From positions 62,001-126,000 of the forward strand of contig DATNEW010000041.1 of NCBI GenBank assembly GCA_035606695.1: a stretch of 64,000 bases of DNA, read 5' to 3'. Both the position numbers and the translations under genes were made by a program. Positions 54,680-64,000 of the stretch are shown one piece after another. The notes beneath the pieces are model-generated. The model saw only the letters and a list, made by a program, of their open reading frames with translations, was not told the DNA's origin and did no database searches. This stretch comes from Gemmatimonadaceae bacterium (GTDB lineage Bacteria; Gemmatimonadota; Gemmatimonadetes; Gemmatimonadales; Gemmatimonadaceae). Every line of letters starts with the position of its first letter. Positions within the stretch are counted from its first letter, which is position 1.

Positions 54680-56218
54680 ATGCCCCGTGCTCTGCTGTCG
54701 GTGTCCGACAAGACTGGTCTCGCTGATTTCGCCCGTGGGCTCGCCGAGCTCGGATGGGAGTTGATCTCCACCGGCGGCACGTCGAAGGCGTTGCGCGAGG
54801 CCGGGCTCACCGTGACAGACGTCGGCGACGTGACCGGCTTTCCGGAGATGATGGACGGTCGCGTGAAAACGTTGCATCCCGCGGTGCACGGTGCATTGCT
54901 CGCCCGGCGCGACGTGCCCGAACACATGGAGGCGCTCGCCGAGCACGAGATCACGCCGATCGATCTCGTGGCGGTGAATCTGTATCCGTTTCGCGAGACG
55001 GTGGCGCGAAAGAACACGACGCCGGAAGAGGCCATCGAACACATCGACATCGGTGGTCCGAGCATGCTGCGCTCGGCCGCGAAAAATCATGCCTCGGTGT
55101 GGGTGATCGTCGACCCGAGCGATTATGGGCGCGTGCTGGCGGCGCTCCACGATCACGACGACGATCTCGACCTCCGGACGCTGCTCGCCGGCAAAGTGTA
55201 CGCGCATACCGCCGCGTACGACGCCGCGATCGCCGCGTGGTTCGCCCAGCAGCGCGAGGACAAGTTTCCGCCTACGATCGTGGTCTCGTTCGAGCGCGCG
55301 CAATCGCTGCGCTACGGCGAGAATCCCGACCAGGCGGCGGCGTTCTATGTCGAACGGCCGGGCGGCGGCCTCGCGGGACTCGCGCAGCGCGGTGGAAAAG
55401 AACTCTCATTCAATAACTTGCTAGACCTGGAAGGCGCGTTGCTCGCGGTCGACCCGTTCGGCCAGGAGACCGCGTGCGCCATCATCAAGCACACGACGCC
55501 GTGCGGATTGGCGACCGGCGGCAGCGCGGTCGATGCCTACCGCAAGGCGCTGGCGTGCGATCCGGTATCAGCGTTCGGCTCCGTCATCGCGTTCTCGGTG
55601 CCGGTCGATGACGCGACCGCCGACGCCGTTTCGAGCTTGTTCGTCGAGTGCATCGTGGCGCCGGCGTTCAGCGCCGGCGCCGTCGAGATTCTCGGCCGCA
55701 AGCGAAATTTGCGCGTGCTCGAGGGACGCGCCCAGTGGGGCGACGGCACGAACAATTTGGATTTCAAGCGCGTGCGCGGCGGCGTGCTGGTGCAGGAGCG
55801 GGCACGGACGTACATCGATACCGAGGGCTGGACTGTCGCCACGAAACGCAAGCCAACGGACGTCGAGTACAAGGATCTGCTCTTCGCGTGGCGCGCGGTG
55901 GCCTCGGTCAAGTCGAACGCCATTGTCCTCGCGCGCGACGGCGCCACGATCGGCATCGGCGCGGGGCAGATGTCACGCGTCGACGCCGCGTTCATGGCGG
56001 TGCACAAAGCGGAATCGGCGGGACACGCAACACAGGGTGCCGCGCTCGGCTCTGACGCATACTTTCCGTTCCGCGACGGCGTCGATCAAGCCGCGGCGGC
56101 GGGCGTGACGGCCATCGTGCAGCCGGGTGGATCGGTGCGAGACCCGGAAGTCATCACCGCGGCGGACGAGCATGGGATTGCGATGATCTTCACCGGGCGG
56201 CGGCAGTTCAGACACTAG
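54680..56218 (+). CDS. purH: Bifunctional AICAR transformylase / IMP cyclohydrolase
   Basis: 512-aa enzyme for the last two steps of IMP synthesis. The N-terminal MGS-like cyclohydrolase (about 1-190) has [35 protein letters not shown] and [16 protein letters not shown]. The C-terminal transformylase (about 200-512) has [13 protein letters not shown], the catalytic [23 protein letters not shown] and [10 protein letters not shown]. Fully colinear with the family. The start ATG lies directly after the octamer repeat, with no ribosome site. Last gene of the valS operon, then a terminator. Confidence 0.97.
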   Translation: MPRALLSVSDKTGLADFARGLAELGWELISTGGTSKALREAGLTVTDVGDVTGFPEMMDGRVKTLHPAVHGALLARRDVPEHMEALAEHEITPIDLVAVNLYPFRETVARKNTTPEEAIEHIDIGGPSMLRSAAKNHASVWVIVDPSDYGRVLAALHDHDDDLDLRTLLAGKVYAHTAAYDAAIAAWFAQQREDKFPPTIVVSFERAQSLRYGENPDQAAAFYVERPGGGLAGLAQRGGKELSFNNLLDLEGALLAVDPFGQETACAIIKHTTPCGLATGGSAVDAYRKALACDPVSAFGSVIAFSVPVDDATADAVSSLFVECIVAPAFSAGAVEILGRKRNLRVLEGRAQWGDGTNNLDFKRVRGGVLVQERARTYIDTEGWTVATKRKPTDVEYKDLLFAWRAVASVKSNAIVLARDGATIGIGAGQMSRVDAAFMAVHKAESAGHATQGAALGSDAYFPFRDGVDQAAAAGVTAIVQPGGSVRDPEVITAADEHGIAMIFTGRRQFRH

Positions 56219-56294
56219 CAACCCAATTCCAACCTCGTAGCCGCCCCATTCCCTAAATCCTTCCAATCCATCATCTTTCCTGTCTCCCGCCCCG

Positions 56295-56320
56295 CGCCCC
56301 GTCGGGGCGGTTTGTTGTGT
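56295..56320 (+). terminator. Terminator after purH
   Basis: GC-rich stem CGCCCC/GGGGCG with a 3-nt loop, followed by GGTTTGTTGTG. The T-tract is interrupted, so the call is moderate. Lies 77 nt after the purH stop. Confidence 0.6.
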
Positions 56321-56328
56321 AACAACTC

Positions 56329-58701
56329 ATGGATCGCATGGCGACCTCAACGATCACCGAGCTCGATTACCGGCCGTCGTATCGCGCCGCGTTAGCCGTT
56401 TCGCTCGCGACGCTCGTGCTGTATCTGCTCACGCTCGCCCCGTCGACCGCGATGTGGGACACGAGTGAATACATCGCCGCGGCGTACACCCTTGGCCTGC
56501 CGCATCCGCCGGGCAACCCGCTGTTCGTCATCATCGGCCGCGTGTTCTCGATTCTGCCGATCGCGACGACCGTCGCGGTGCGAATCAACATTCTCGCGGC
56601 GATCTGCAGCGCGGTGTCCGCGGGCATGTGGTTCCTGGTCACCGAACGCATTCTCGTCGCCTGGTTTCCGAAGTATTGGCAGCGCGTACTCGGCGCAGTG
56701 CTCGGCGCGCTGATCGGCGCCACCGCGTTCACCGTCTGGAACCAGTCCGTCGTGAATGAGAAGGTGTATACCGTCTCGCTGGTCGGACTTGCGGTCATCT
56801 CGTGGGTGATGATCCGCTGGTCGGATGATCCCGACGGAAGGAAGGCGGATCGCTTTCTCGTGCTCGTGGCGTACATCCTCGGTCTGGGGTACGCGAATCA
56901 CATGGCCGGCATGCTCGCGGCGCCGGCGGTGGGCCTCGCCGTGCTGGTGCGGCGCCCGCGTACGATCTTCCGCTGGAAACTGCTGCTCGCGTGTGTGGGC
57001 GCGATCGTGCTCGGCCTCACGCCGTTCGCGACGCAGCCGATTCGCGCCGCCTACTTCCCCGCCATCAACGAAGGCGAACCGACTGCATGCCGCACGAAGC
57101 TCGAGCTCTCGTGCACGTTCTCGAAAGGCACCCTCGATGCGTTCGAGTACAACTTCAACCGCGGCCAGTACGGCAAGCCGGACTTGAGCGAACGGCAGGC
57201 GCCGTTCGTCGACCAGCTCGGCATGTGGTGGATGTACTTCAAGTGGCAGTGGATTCGCGACGCGCACGATCAACATCAGTTCATGCAGGCGTTGTTCGCG
57301 GCGGCGTTCCTGGTGCTTGGCTTGTTCGGCGGGTGGGTTCACTTCCAGCGCGATCGACGAAGTTTCTGGTACTTCGGTTCGTTGATGTTCACGATGACGC
57401 TGGCGCTGATTTATTACCTGAACTTCAAGCTCGGCGCGTCGCAGGATCCCAACTCGCAATTACCGCACGAAGTGCGCGACCGAGACTACTTCTTCATCTG
57501 GAGCTTCTCGGCGTGGGGCGTGTGGGCGTCGCTGGGTTTGCTCTTCGTGTGGGAGTCGCTCGCGTCGATGTTCGGCACCGAATCGGTGAAGGTTGGACGC
57601 GACACCGTCACGATGCCGCGGGACACCGCGTGGCGATACAGCTCGCCCGTGCTCCTGCTCGCGATCGTACCGCTCTTCGCGAATTGGCATTGGGCGTCGC
57701 GCGCGGGACATCGTGATACGGCGGATTTCGCCGCGGACATGCTCAATTCGGTCGAGCCATACGGTGTGCTGGTCACGGTGGGCGATAATGACACCTTCCC
57801 GCTCTGGTACGCGCAGGAAGTCGAAGGTATTCGGCGGGATGTCATCGTTGCGAATACGTCGCTGCTGAACACCGACTGGTACGTGCGGCAGATCATTCGC
57901 CGTCCGCAGTTCGACTACGATGCGGCGAAGGGGCCGGCGCTGTATCGCAATCAGCAGTGGGTGAAGCCGAAGGGTCCGCCGATCAAGATGTCGATGCTCG
58001 AGGCGGATTCCGTTCCGGCCTACTATCCGCTCAACAGCCCCATGTCGTTCACGTCGGGCAATCTCAAGGCGACGATCAATCCGCAGAACCTCGATCACGG
58101 CGTGCTGCAGCGCGCCGACCTGTTCGTGCTGCGCATGATTCAGGACGCGTGGCCGGAGCGGCCGATCTACTTCGCGCGGACGTCGGGCAGCTACGCGCGA
58201 TCGCTCGGGCTAGGCGACAACACGTTGACGCAGGGTTTGGCCTCGAAGCTCATCATGCCGCCGGCTGCCGGTGCCGCGAAGGACACGGTGTATGTGCAGG
58301 GCGACGGTTGGCTCGACGTGCCGCGCAGCGACTCGCTGTGGCGGAGCGTGTTCAAGGGCCCGCAGTCGGTGATCAACAGCGGGGACTGGATCGATCGCCC
58401 GTCGGTCGGCATTCCGTATCTCTATGTCGCGACCGGCATCGAGCTCGCGGAAGCGCTCAAGTCCCAAGGGAAGCTGCAGGAAGCGCAGAACGTGTTCGGC
58501 ATGTCGAAGCACATCGCGACCGTCGTGCGTCTCGACGACCTGCTTCGTCCGGCCGAAGCCGAGTTCTCGTTGCCGGTCGGCGATACGACGCGCTCGCAGC
58601 AACTGCCTGCCCCTGCCGCGCCGCCGGCGGCCGCCAAGACGGATTCGCTCAGCAAGCCCGGCGCAAAAGCGGGAACAAAGGCCGGCCCGAAAACGAAGTA
58701 G
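56329..58701 (+). CDS. DUF2723-family membrane protein (GT-C fold glycosyltransferase-like)
   Basis: 790-aa protein with about ten membrane helices in the N-terminal two thirds (ALAVSLATLVLYLLTLAP, INILAAICSAVSAGMWFLV, VLGLTPFATQPIRAAYFP). The first periplasmic loop contains WDTSEYIAAAYTLGLPHPPG, the acidic motif expected in GT-C enzymes and typical of DUF2723 (GT117). The C-terminal soluble part has LVTVGDNDTFPLWYAQEVEG and a Pro/Ala/Lys-rich tail. Members are thought to transfer mannose or other sugars from lipid carriers to surface proteins. Start at the first of two ATGs. Confidence 0.85.
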   Translation: MDRMATSTITELDYRPSYRAALAVSLATLVLYLLTLAPSTAMWDTSEYIAAAYTLGLPHPPGNPLFVIIGRVFSILPIATTVAVRINILAAICSAVSAGMWFLVTERILVAWFPKYWQRVLGAVLGALIGATAFTVWNQSVVNEKVYTVSLVGLAVISWVMIRWSDDPDGRKADRFLVLVAYILGLGYANHMAGMLAAPAVGLAVLVRRPRTIFRWKLLLACVGAIVLGLTPFATQPIRAAYFPAINEGEPTACRTKLELSCTFSKGTLDAFEYNFNRGQYGKPDLSERQAPFVDQLGMWWMYFKWQWIRDAHDQHQFMQALFAAAFLVLGLFGGWVHFQRDRRSFWYFGSLMFTMTLALIYYLNFKLGASQDPNSQLPHEVRDRDYFFIWSFSAWGVWASLGLLFVWESLASMFGTESVKVGRDTVTMPRDTAWRYSSPVLLLAIVPLFANWHWASRAGHRDTADFAADMLNSVEPYGVLVTVGDNDTFPLWYAQEVEGIRRDVIVANTSLLNTDWYVRQIIRRPQFDYDAAKGPALYRNQQWVKPKGPPIKMSMLEADSVPAYYPLNSPMSFTSGNLKATINPQNLDHGVLQRADLFVLRMIQDAWPERPIYFARTSGSYARSLGLGDNTLTQGLASKLIMPPAAGAAKDTVYVQGDGWLDVPRSDSLWRSVFKGPQSVINSGDWIDRPSVGIPYLYVATGIELAEALKSQGKLQEAQNVFGMSKHIATVVRLDDLLRPAEAEFSLPVGDTTRSQQLPAPAAPPAAAKTDSLSKPGAKAGTKAGPKTK

Positions 58702-58779
58702 GATCGCCGTTCGAGGGCCCATGGACGATCGCCGCGCGGCTTCGCAGCTTAGCGCGGCGATCATTACATTTTGGCGGTG

Positions 58780-58862
<83 letters not shown>

Positions 58863-58903
58863 TGGCTCGCGCACCTTCTTCCTCTCCCGAACCGGAGCTT
58901 CGC

Positions 58904-59449
58904 ATGATCCGAAAGGCTCTCCTATTCGCCGCGCTCGTCGCGCTCCCCACTGCCTCCTTCGCACAGAAAGGCGGCCGCTCGCAGGCCGACAAGCACACGC
59001 CGCTCATGGACGACAAAGACAACACGCCGAGCGGACCCACGCTCCGCGTGCGCGACGTCGAAGACGTGAGCCCGATCAAGCGCCTGATCGACAAGCACAA
59101 GGATCTCAAGCTGAGCGACGAACAGATGAACGCGCTCAAGGAGCGCGAGAATGCGCTCCACAAGCAGAACGAACAGCTGCTCAAGTCCGTGGACTCGCTC
59201 GTGCACGAGATCAAGCAGGCTTCGCAGAGCACGTCGGATGAGTCGCGCGGCAAGGTGCGCGAAGCCGGATCGCTGCTGCACGCCACGCTGCAGCAGATCT
59301 CCGCGAACTACGACGCCTCGGCCACGGAAGCCACCGCGTCGTTCACTCCCGAGCAGCAAGCCAAGGCGAAGGAAATTCTGGCGAAGCTCAAGGAAGACAC
59401 GGACAACATGATGCGCGAGCGTATGGGCGGCGGCGATCGTCGCGGCTGA
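58904..59449 (+). CDS. Small periplasmic Spy/CpxP-like helical protein
   Basis: 181-aa exported protein (signal peptide MIRKALLFAALVALPTASFA). The mature part is helical and highly charged (KHKDLKLSDEQMNALKEREN, EIKQASQSTSDESRGKVREA, SFTPEQQAKAKEILAKL), the amphipathic helix pattern of Spy/CpxP-like chaperones, with two LTxEQ-like repeats. That assignment is by pattern only. It lies 41 nt after the tRNA-Ser gene and has no obvious operon partner. Confidence 0.75.
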   Translation: MIRKALLFAALVALPTASFAQKGGRSQADKHTPLMDDKDNTPSGPTLRVRDVEDVSPIKRLIDKHKDLKLSDEQMNALKERENALHKQNEQLLKSVDSLVHEIKQASQSTSDESRGKVREAGSLLHATLQQISANYDASATEATASFTPEQQAKAKEILAKLKEDTDNMMRERMGGGDRRG

Positions 59450-59480
59450 TGTCTCCCGTCTGATCGCGATCGATCAGTGC

Positions 59481-61367
59481 TCAGCGATACCCGGCGGCCT
59501 GCATGTGGAACAACTCCGCATACAGGCCGCCGTTCGCTTCCAGATCCACGTGGGTTCCCTGCTCCACGATCTCGCCGTTCTTCAGCACGATGATGCGGTC
59601 CGCCATGCGCACCGTCGAGAAGCGATGCGAGATGACGACGGCCATCCGGCCCGCCATCAGCTGATTGAATCGCACGAAGACGTCATACTCGGCGCGCGCG
59701 TCGAGCGCCGCGGTCGGCTCGTCGAGAATGAGCACCTGTGCATCGCGCATGTAGGCGCGCGCCAACGCTACCTTCTGCCATTCGCCGCCGGACAAATCCA
59801 CGCCGCGCTCGAACCGGCGGCCGAGCATCTGGCGGTAGCCTCCGGCCAGACGCGGCAAGAGCGACGCGGCGAGCGACTTCTCGGCGGCAAGTGTAATCGG
59901 TCCCGGCGGCGGTTCGTCGGTGGACGTCGTCTCCGCGTCGAGATAGCTGCGCACCGCTTCGACTTCGCCGACGCCCACGTTCTCGTCGAAGCGCATGTCG
60001 TAGCGCACGAAGTCCTGAAAGATGACGCCGATCGCCTGGCGGACGGTCGCGAGGTCGTACTCGCGCAAATCGACACCGTCGAGCAGCACGCGACCTTCGC
60101 TCGGGTCGTAGAGGCGGGCAAGGAGCTTGGTGAGCGTCGTCTTGCCGGCGCCGTTCTCGCCCACCAGAGCCACCCGTTCACCGGGACGCAGGGTGAACGT
60201 CAGATGCCGAACCGCCCAACGCTCGCTCCCCGGATACCGGAAGCCGACGTCCTGAAACTCGAAGCCCTGACGAATCGGCCGCGGCACGGCTGGCGCACCG
60301 GGGCGATTCACGACGGTCGGCCGCATTTCAAAGAAGTCGTATAAGTCTTTTAGATATAACGTTTGCTCATAAATACCACTGGCCGACATCAACAGACCTT
60401 GAATCAGGTCTCGGCTCTGGCGGAACGAGGACGCCAGAAACGTGAGCGTGCCGATCGAGATCGCACCCGCCACGGCCCGCACGAGCACGATCACGTACGC
60501 GCCGTAATAGCCGAGCGTGCCGATCAGCGACAGCGCGGAGCCGACCAGGGCCCGCTGAACGGCCAGGGATTTATTCTCGTCGTAAAAGCGATCGGCGAGA
60601 GCCCGATATCGCGCGATGAGCCACGGCGCGAGCCCGAAGAGCTGCACCTCCTTTGCCGTCTCGTCGCTGGCGCCGACGTAGCGCACATAGTCCAACTGCC
60701 GGCGCGCCGGCGTACGCCGAAACATCAGCGAATACGACATCGCCGCGAATCGTGTCTCACCAATGAAACTCGGCATCACGGCGACCACCAGGAGCGCCAA
60801 TAACCACGGCGCCTGCGCCGCGATCGCCACGCTCAACGACGACAGCGTGAGGAAGCTCTGCGCCATACCCAACAACTGCGCCAGGAGCGCCATGCGGCCG
60901 GTTGTCCCCTGCCGCGCGCGCTCGAGATGGTCGTAGAACTGCGGATCCTCGAACTGATACAGGTCGAGCGTGGCCGCATGCTCCATGATCCGAATGCTCA
61001 CGCGATTCGTGAACAGATCGCCCAGCAACCCTTCGATCAGTCCCGACAGGCGTGCGAGCAGCTCGCTGACCACGACAATGCCCATCTCGAGCGCGACGAG
61101 CATCCACAAATGCCGCGTCGGGCCGCCGCGCTGCGCGAGCATGATCACTTCGTCGATGATCAGCTTCGCCACCCACAGGTTCGCCACCGGCACCGCCGAC
61201 CGAACGAGGCGGAGCGCGATCATCGCCGCGGTGTACGGCCGATGCGTCTCCCACACCAGTCGCAGCAGCCACGGCACGAGACGCAGCGCCTTGAGCCGCT
61301 CGCGCAACGCGGGCCGCGGCGCGTTGGGATCGCGCGGCGGCCCGAAGAACACTGCCGGATGTGCCAT
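59481..61367 (-). CDS. ABC exporter, fused permease and ATPase
   Basis: 628-aa type IV ABC exporter half-transporter. The N-terminal part has six membrane helices (ARLSGLIEGLLGDLFTNRVS region), and the C-terminal ATPase has Walker A GENGAGKTTLTKLL, signature LSGGEWQKVALARAY, Walker B QVLILDEPTAALD and the H-loop histidine in VVISHRFSTVRMAD. It would work as a homodimer or with an unknown partner to export lipids, peptides or drugs. The substrate cannot be named. The convergent small protein ends 31 nt away. Confidence 0.94.
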   Translation of the reverse strand: MAHPAVFFGPPRDPNAPRPALRERLKALRLVPWLLRLVWETHRPYTAAMIALRLVRSAVPVANLWVAKLIIDEVIMLAQRGGPTRHLWMLVALEMGIVVVSELLARLSGLIEGLLGDLFTNRVSIRIMEHAATLDLYQFEDPQFYDHLERARQGTTGRMALLAQLLGMAQSFLTLSSLSVAIAAQAPWLLALLVVAVMPSFIGETRFAAMSYSLMFRRTPARRQLDYVRYVGASDETAKEVQLFGLAPWLIARYRALADRFYDENKSLAVQRALVGSALSLIGTLGYYGAYVIVLVRAVAGAISIGTLTFLASSFRQSRDLIQGLLMSASGIYEQTLYLKDLYDFFEMRPTVVNRPGAPAVPRPIRQGFEFQDVGFRYPGSERWAVRHLTFTLRPGERVALVGENGAGKTTLTKLLARLYDPSEGRVLLDGVDLREYDLATVRQAIGVIFQDFVRYDMRFDENVGVGEVEAVRSYLDAETTSTDEPPPGPITLAAEKSLAASLLPRLAGGYRQMLGRRFERGVDLSGGEWQKVALARAYMRDAQVLILDEPTAALDARAEYDVFVRFNQLMAGRMAVVISHRFSTVRMADRIIVLKNGEIVEQGTHVDLEANGGLYAELFHMQAAGYR

Positions 61368-61382
61368 GCCGAAACATAGAGA

Positions 61383-64000
61383 CTACCGCTGCGCCACCGT
61401 CGACGCGCTGGTATCGGCGATGTACGAATAGAGCAGCCGCGTTCGCAAGTCCGTAATGCTTCGCGACGAGCTCCGCATCAACAGCTTGAACGCGTCGGCC
61501 GCCGCGCGGCGATTGCCGACGCGCAACTCCGAGATCACGACCCCGTCACGCAGATCGTCGGGATTGAGCCAGAGATCGCCGTTCGCGGCGGCGGGCATCA
61601 AGACATCAGCGGCGCGCGCCGACTCCGCGAAGTCCCACACCGCCAGTCCGTGGAGGAAATCGACCGCGGCGCGCGGGGGCGGCGGTGCGTTGGTGCGCGC
61701 GAGAAAGGCCCGCGTCCGAGCGTAGAACGCCGAATCTGCGACACCCGCCATTCCGCCGTGCACGGCCGCTTCGACTTGCTCGAAGGAGGCTGTCCACGCA
61801 CGCCAGTCGAGCGGCACCTGGCCGGCGGCCATGGCCTCGTCGAACGCTTGCAGTCGCGATGCCGCGGCCGACGCGAGTGGGCCCGCACGCGGATCTCGAT
61901 TGCGCATGGCCGCCGCGATCGCCATCGCCTGGAGGCGCGGCACGCCATCCACCACGGCGTACGAGTCGCCGAGACCGATGCGCCGGCGGTCCACCATCGC
62001 CGCGATGTTGACTCGGCCCGCCGGCAATCCGGCGAACCCCGTCGCCTGACTCTCCATGAACCGCGCGCGCTCGGCATTGAGATCGAGCGTCGGATAGAAA
62101 TCCGAGTTCGCGTCGCCGGCCTCGCGCACGAGTGGGGCGAGCGAGTGTTCGTCGGCCATGCGCAGTGTCTCCATCGTCAGCGGCGTGATCGGCCACACGT
62201 GACGAAGATCCTCCTGCACCATCGGAAATTTGAAGATCGACCAATCGGGCGCCGGCAGCTGCTTTTCAGTCGTCGCCACAATCAGGATGTCGCGGCCCGA
62301 GATCTGAAAAATCGAATAGGTCGGGAAGTGCTGCGATAGCGCCGTGAGCACGCCGAGCACCAAGCCGTCGTCGATCTCGTAGAGGTGCAGCCACTGCGCG
62401 AACACGCCGCCCTTCGCGAGGTACGTGCTGATGCGGCCGTAAAACTCCGTGGTGAACAGCCCGGATACGCCGGACACCCACGGGTTGGACGGCTCGGAGA
62501 CGATGAGATCGAACTTGCGGCCGCTCGCCGCGAAATAGGCGCGCGCGTCATCGATCGCGAACGTCGAACGCGGATCGTCGTACGCGCGGTGATTCGCGCG
62601 ATAGAACTCGCGCGAAGCGTGAATCATCTCGGGCTCGATCTCGATCGTTACGACCTGCGTGAGCGCGGGACTGCCAAGCAGCGCGTGCGTCGTCATCCCC
62701 GTGCCGAAGCCGATCACCGCGGCGGTGCGTGCCCGCGGTGCGTGCGCCAGCGCAACCAGCGGAACGAACAGCTGCGTCGGCGCATCGTGCGTGAACGGAC
62801 CGATCGGATATGTTCGCGTCGTGTCGAGCCACTCGGGCCCCAGCGAGCCGTCCGGTTTTCCATTCGTGCCGAGCGTGTAGCCGCCCGTCTCGGGAATGCG
62901 GCGTACGCTCACCGTCGCCGTGCGTCCGTCCTTGTAGAAGAGAATCGTGCGCGAGTGCGGCGCCTGCACGCCGCCGTAGCGGTACACGCCGCTCGTCAAC
63001 ATCGTCGGATCGAAGTCCGCGCGCACCGCGATCGCGACGAGCGCGAGCGCGGCCGCACCCGCCAGCGCGATCCTCGGCATCCACGTCGCGCGCGCGGTGC
63101 GCATCATCCCGCGCCACTCGGTAGCCAGCAGCACCACGCCGAGCGCGAGATCGATCGACGCGCCGGCGACCAGCAGCCACTTGAGGCCGAGCAGCGGCAT
63201 CAGCACCAATCCCGCGAGGCCCGCGCCGACGATGGAGCCGAACGTGTTCACACCATACACCTGGCCGATCGCGCGCTCGCCCACGCCGACACCAACGAGC
63301 AAGCGCGTGATGAGCGGCAGCGTCATGCCCGCGCAGAACGTTGCCGGCAGCATGACCGACAGACACAGCGCGTACCGCGCGATGCTGAAGAACGTGTATC
63401 CCTGCGGCGTCTTCGCGAACGCGGCGATGAGATCCACCATCCAATAGAACGAGTGCAGATACACCGGCAGCGTCGCGATCGCGAGCGACCCCATCGCCAG
63501 TTGCACCATGCCGAGCAGACGGAGCGAATTTCCTCCCGCGTCCGCGCGGCGACGCACCCAGAAGGCGCCGAGCGCGAGCCCGAGAATGAACGCCGACAGC
63601 ATCAGTTCGAACGAATGCGTCGCGCTTCCCAGCACGAGCGCCAGCATGCGTATCCAGCCGATCTCATAGATGAAGCTCGAGAGCGCCGTGCCAAAACTGA
63701 CGATGAGCAGCAGGCGCCAGAGCGTGGGCCGCGACGCATCGTTCGTCGCGCTCGGCGCCACCGCGGGCGGCAGCGCCGCGTCGCCTTCCGTCGCGCGCGA
63801 GCGAATCGCGACGATCACGACACCGGCGACCACGATGTTGATCATCGCGGCGACGATCAGCGTTCCGGGCAACCCGGCGACGGCGACCAACCAGAACCCC
63901 GCGAGCAGCACGCCACCCGCGGCGCCGAGACTATTAGCAAAGTATAACATCGACAGCGCGCGTCCGGCCGATTGCGGAATGCGACGCACGACGCCCGCGC
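61383..64000 (-). CDS. Membrane-fused spermidine synthase-like protein, partial at its N-terminus
   Basis: The reading frame continues to the right edge; the 5' end is outside the window, since proteins of this type normally have about 100 more N-terminal residues. The visible part has about eight membrane helices (YFANSLGAAGGVLLAGFWLV, IGWIRMLALVLG, MLSAFILGLALGAFWVRRR) followed by a methyltransferase-fold domain: AVIGFGTGMTTHALLG, IEIEPEMIHASREFY, DDARAYFAAS and EPSNPWVSGVSGLFT. The last part is helical. These fused MFS/spermidine synthase proteins are of unknown chemistry. A GTG at 63987-63989 could serve as a start but gives a truncated first part. Confidence 0.88.
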   Translation of the reverse strand, partial: AGVVRRIPQSAGRALSMLYFANSLGAAGGVLLAGFWLVAVAGLPGTLIVAAMINIVVAGVVIVAIRSRATEGDAALPPAVAPSATNDASRPTLWRLLLIVSFGTALSSFIYEIGWIRMLALVLGSATHSFELMLSAFILGLALGAFWVRRRADAGGNSLRLLGMVQLAMGSLAIATLPVYLHSFYWMVDLIAAFAKTPQGYTFFSIARYALCLSVMLPATFCAGMTLPLITRLLVGVGVGERAIGQVYGVNTFGSIVGAGLAGLVLMPLLGLKWLLVAGASIDLALGVVLLATEWRGMMRTARATWMPRIALAGAAALALVAIAVRADFDPTMLTSGVYRYGGVQAPHSRTILFYKDGRTATVSVRRIPETGGYTLGTNGKPDGSLGPEWLDTTRTYPIGPFTHDAPTQLFVPLVALAHAPRARTAAVIGFGTGMTTHALLGSPALTQVVTIEIEPEMIHASREFYRANHRAYDDPRSTFAIDDARAYFAASGRKFDLIVSEPSNPWVSGVSGLFTTEFYGRISTYLAKGGVFAQWLHLYEIDDGLVLGVLTALSQHFPTYSIFQISGRDILIVATTEKQLPAPDWSIFKFPMVQEDLRHVWPITPLTMETLRMADEHSLAPLVREAGDANSDFYPTLDLNAERARFMESQATGFAGLPAGRVNIAAMVDRRRIGLGDSYAVVDGVPRLQAMAIAAAMRNRDPRAGPLASAAASRLQAFDEAMAAGQVPLDWRAWTASFEQVEAAVHGGMAGVADSAFYARTRAFLARTNAPPPPRAAVDFLHGLAVWDFAESARAADVLMPAAANGDLWLNPDDLRDGVVISELRVGNRRAAADAFKLLMRSSSRSITDLRTRLLYSYIADTSASTVAQR

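Overview
The window is a dense, GC-rich (roughly two thirds G+C) bacterial chromosome segment with short intergenic gaps, many 1-4 nt gene overlaps (ATGA, GTGA, TTGA, TGATG) and gene content dominated by housekeeping functions. The gene mix suggests a Gemmatimonadota-like soil bacterium: a PadR plus orphan MacB/FtsX-type permease pair, a Minf_1886-family protein, a DUF4403 lipoprotein, small TonB-plug/carboxypeptidase-like lone proteins, outer-membrane proteins and numerous secreted Ig-like proteins. This is inference from gene content; there is no rRNA or phylogenetic marker comparison here. No phage, insertion sequence or CRISPR array was seen.

Layout. 1-10 kb: the 5' part of an osmoprotectant-type ABC ATPase, a membrane-anchored lytic transglycosylase that probably starts at ATT, a LysM protein, a DUF4403 lipoprotein, a tightly coupled minus-strand operon (SET-domain methyltransferase with histone-like tail, unknown protein, fumarylacetoacetase), an outer-membrane beta-barrel, an ATP-grasp ligase, an alkyltransferase-like protein and a GntR/FCD regulator. 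10-19 kb: TauE/SafE permease, TPR protein, cupredoxin and other lipoproteins, a UBP zinc-finger protein, then a damaged patch holding a DUF5996 gene frameshifted by a 19-bp tandem duplication and a decayed PadR/permease pair with an internal deletion and an 8-bp duplication. 19-26 kb: elongator and initiator tRNA-Met genes, eno-ftsB, an AraC regulator and the coupled nnr-thiL-plsC operon. 26-35 kb: a possible TIR-like protein, then a long minus-strand operon of acyl-CoA and amino-acid metabolism (thiolase, BioY, CPBP protease, hydroxyacyl-CoA dehydrogenase, acyl-CoA dehydrogenase, leucine dehydrogenase, rpiB, glyA) interrupted by unusual octamer repeat arrays. 35-45 kb: an intact PadR-permease pair and a minus-strand thrS-dsbD-sugar dehydrogenase-plug protein group. 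45-59 kb: a plus-strand valS-lipoprotein-selA-gmhB-purN-M42 peptidase-purH operon, a DUF2723 membrane glycosyltransferase, tRNA-Ser(TGA) and a small periplasmic protein. 59-64 kb: an ABC exporter and a membrane-fused spermidine synthase-like protein running off the right edge.

The most unusual signals are: (i) a family of 8-bp repeats sharing a GGGC core, some in inverted paired arrays, which in three places (rpiB, acd, purH) sit immediately upstream of a start codon where a Shine-Dalgarno sequence would be expected; (ii) tandem-duplication frameshifts in neighbouring genes; (iii) a bacterial SET methyltransferase carrying its own histone-H1-like tail; (iv) selA inside a purine/tRNA-synthetase operon, implying selenocysteine use; (v) a short palindromic repeat family with GTCATCC ends. 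I did not find a clear new multi-gene defence or biosynthetic system.
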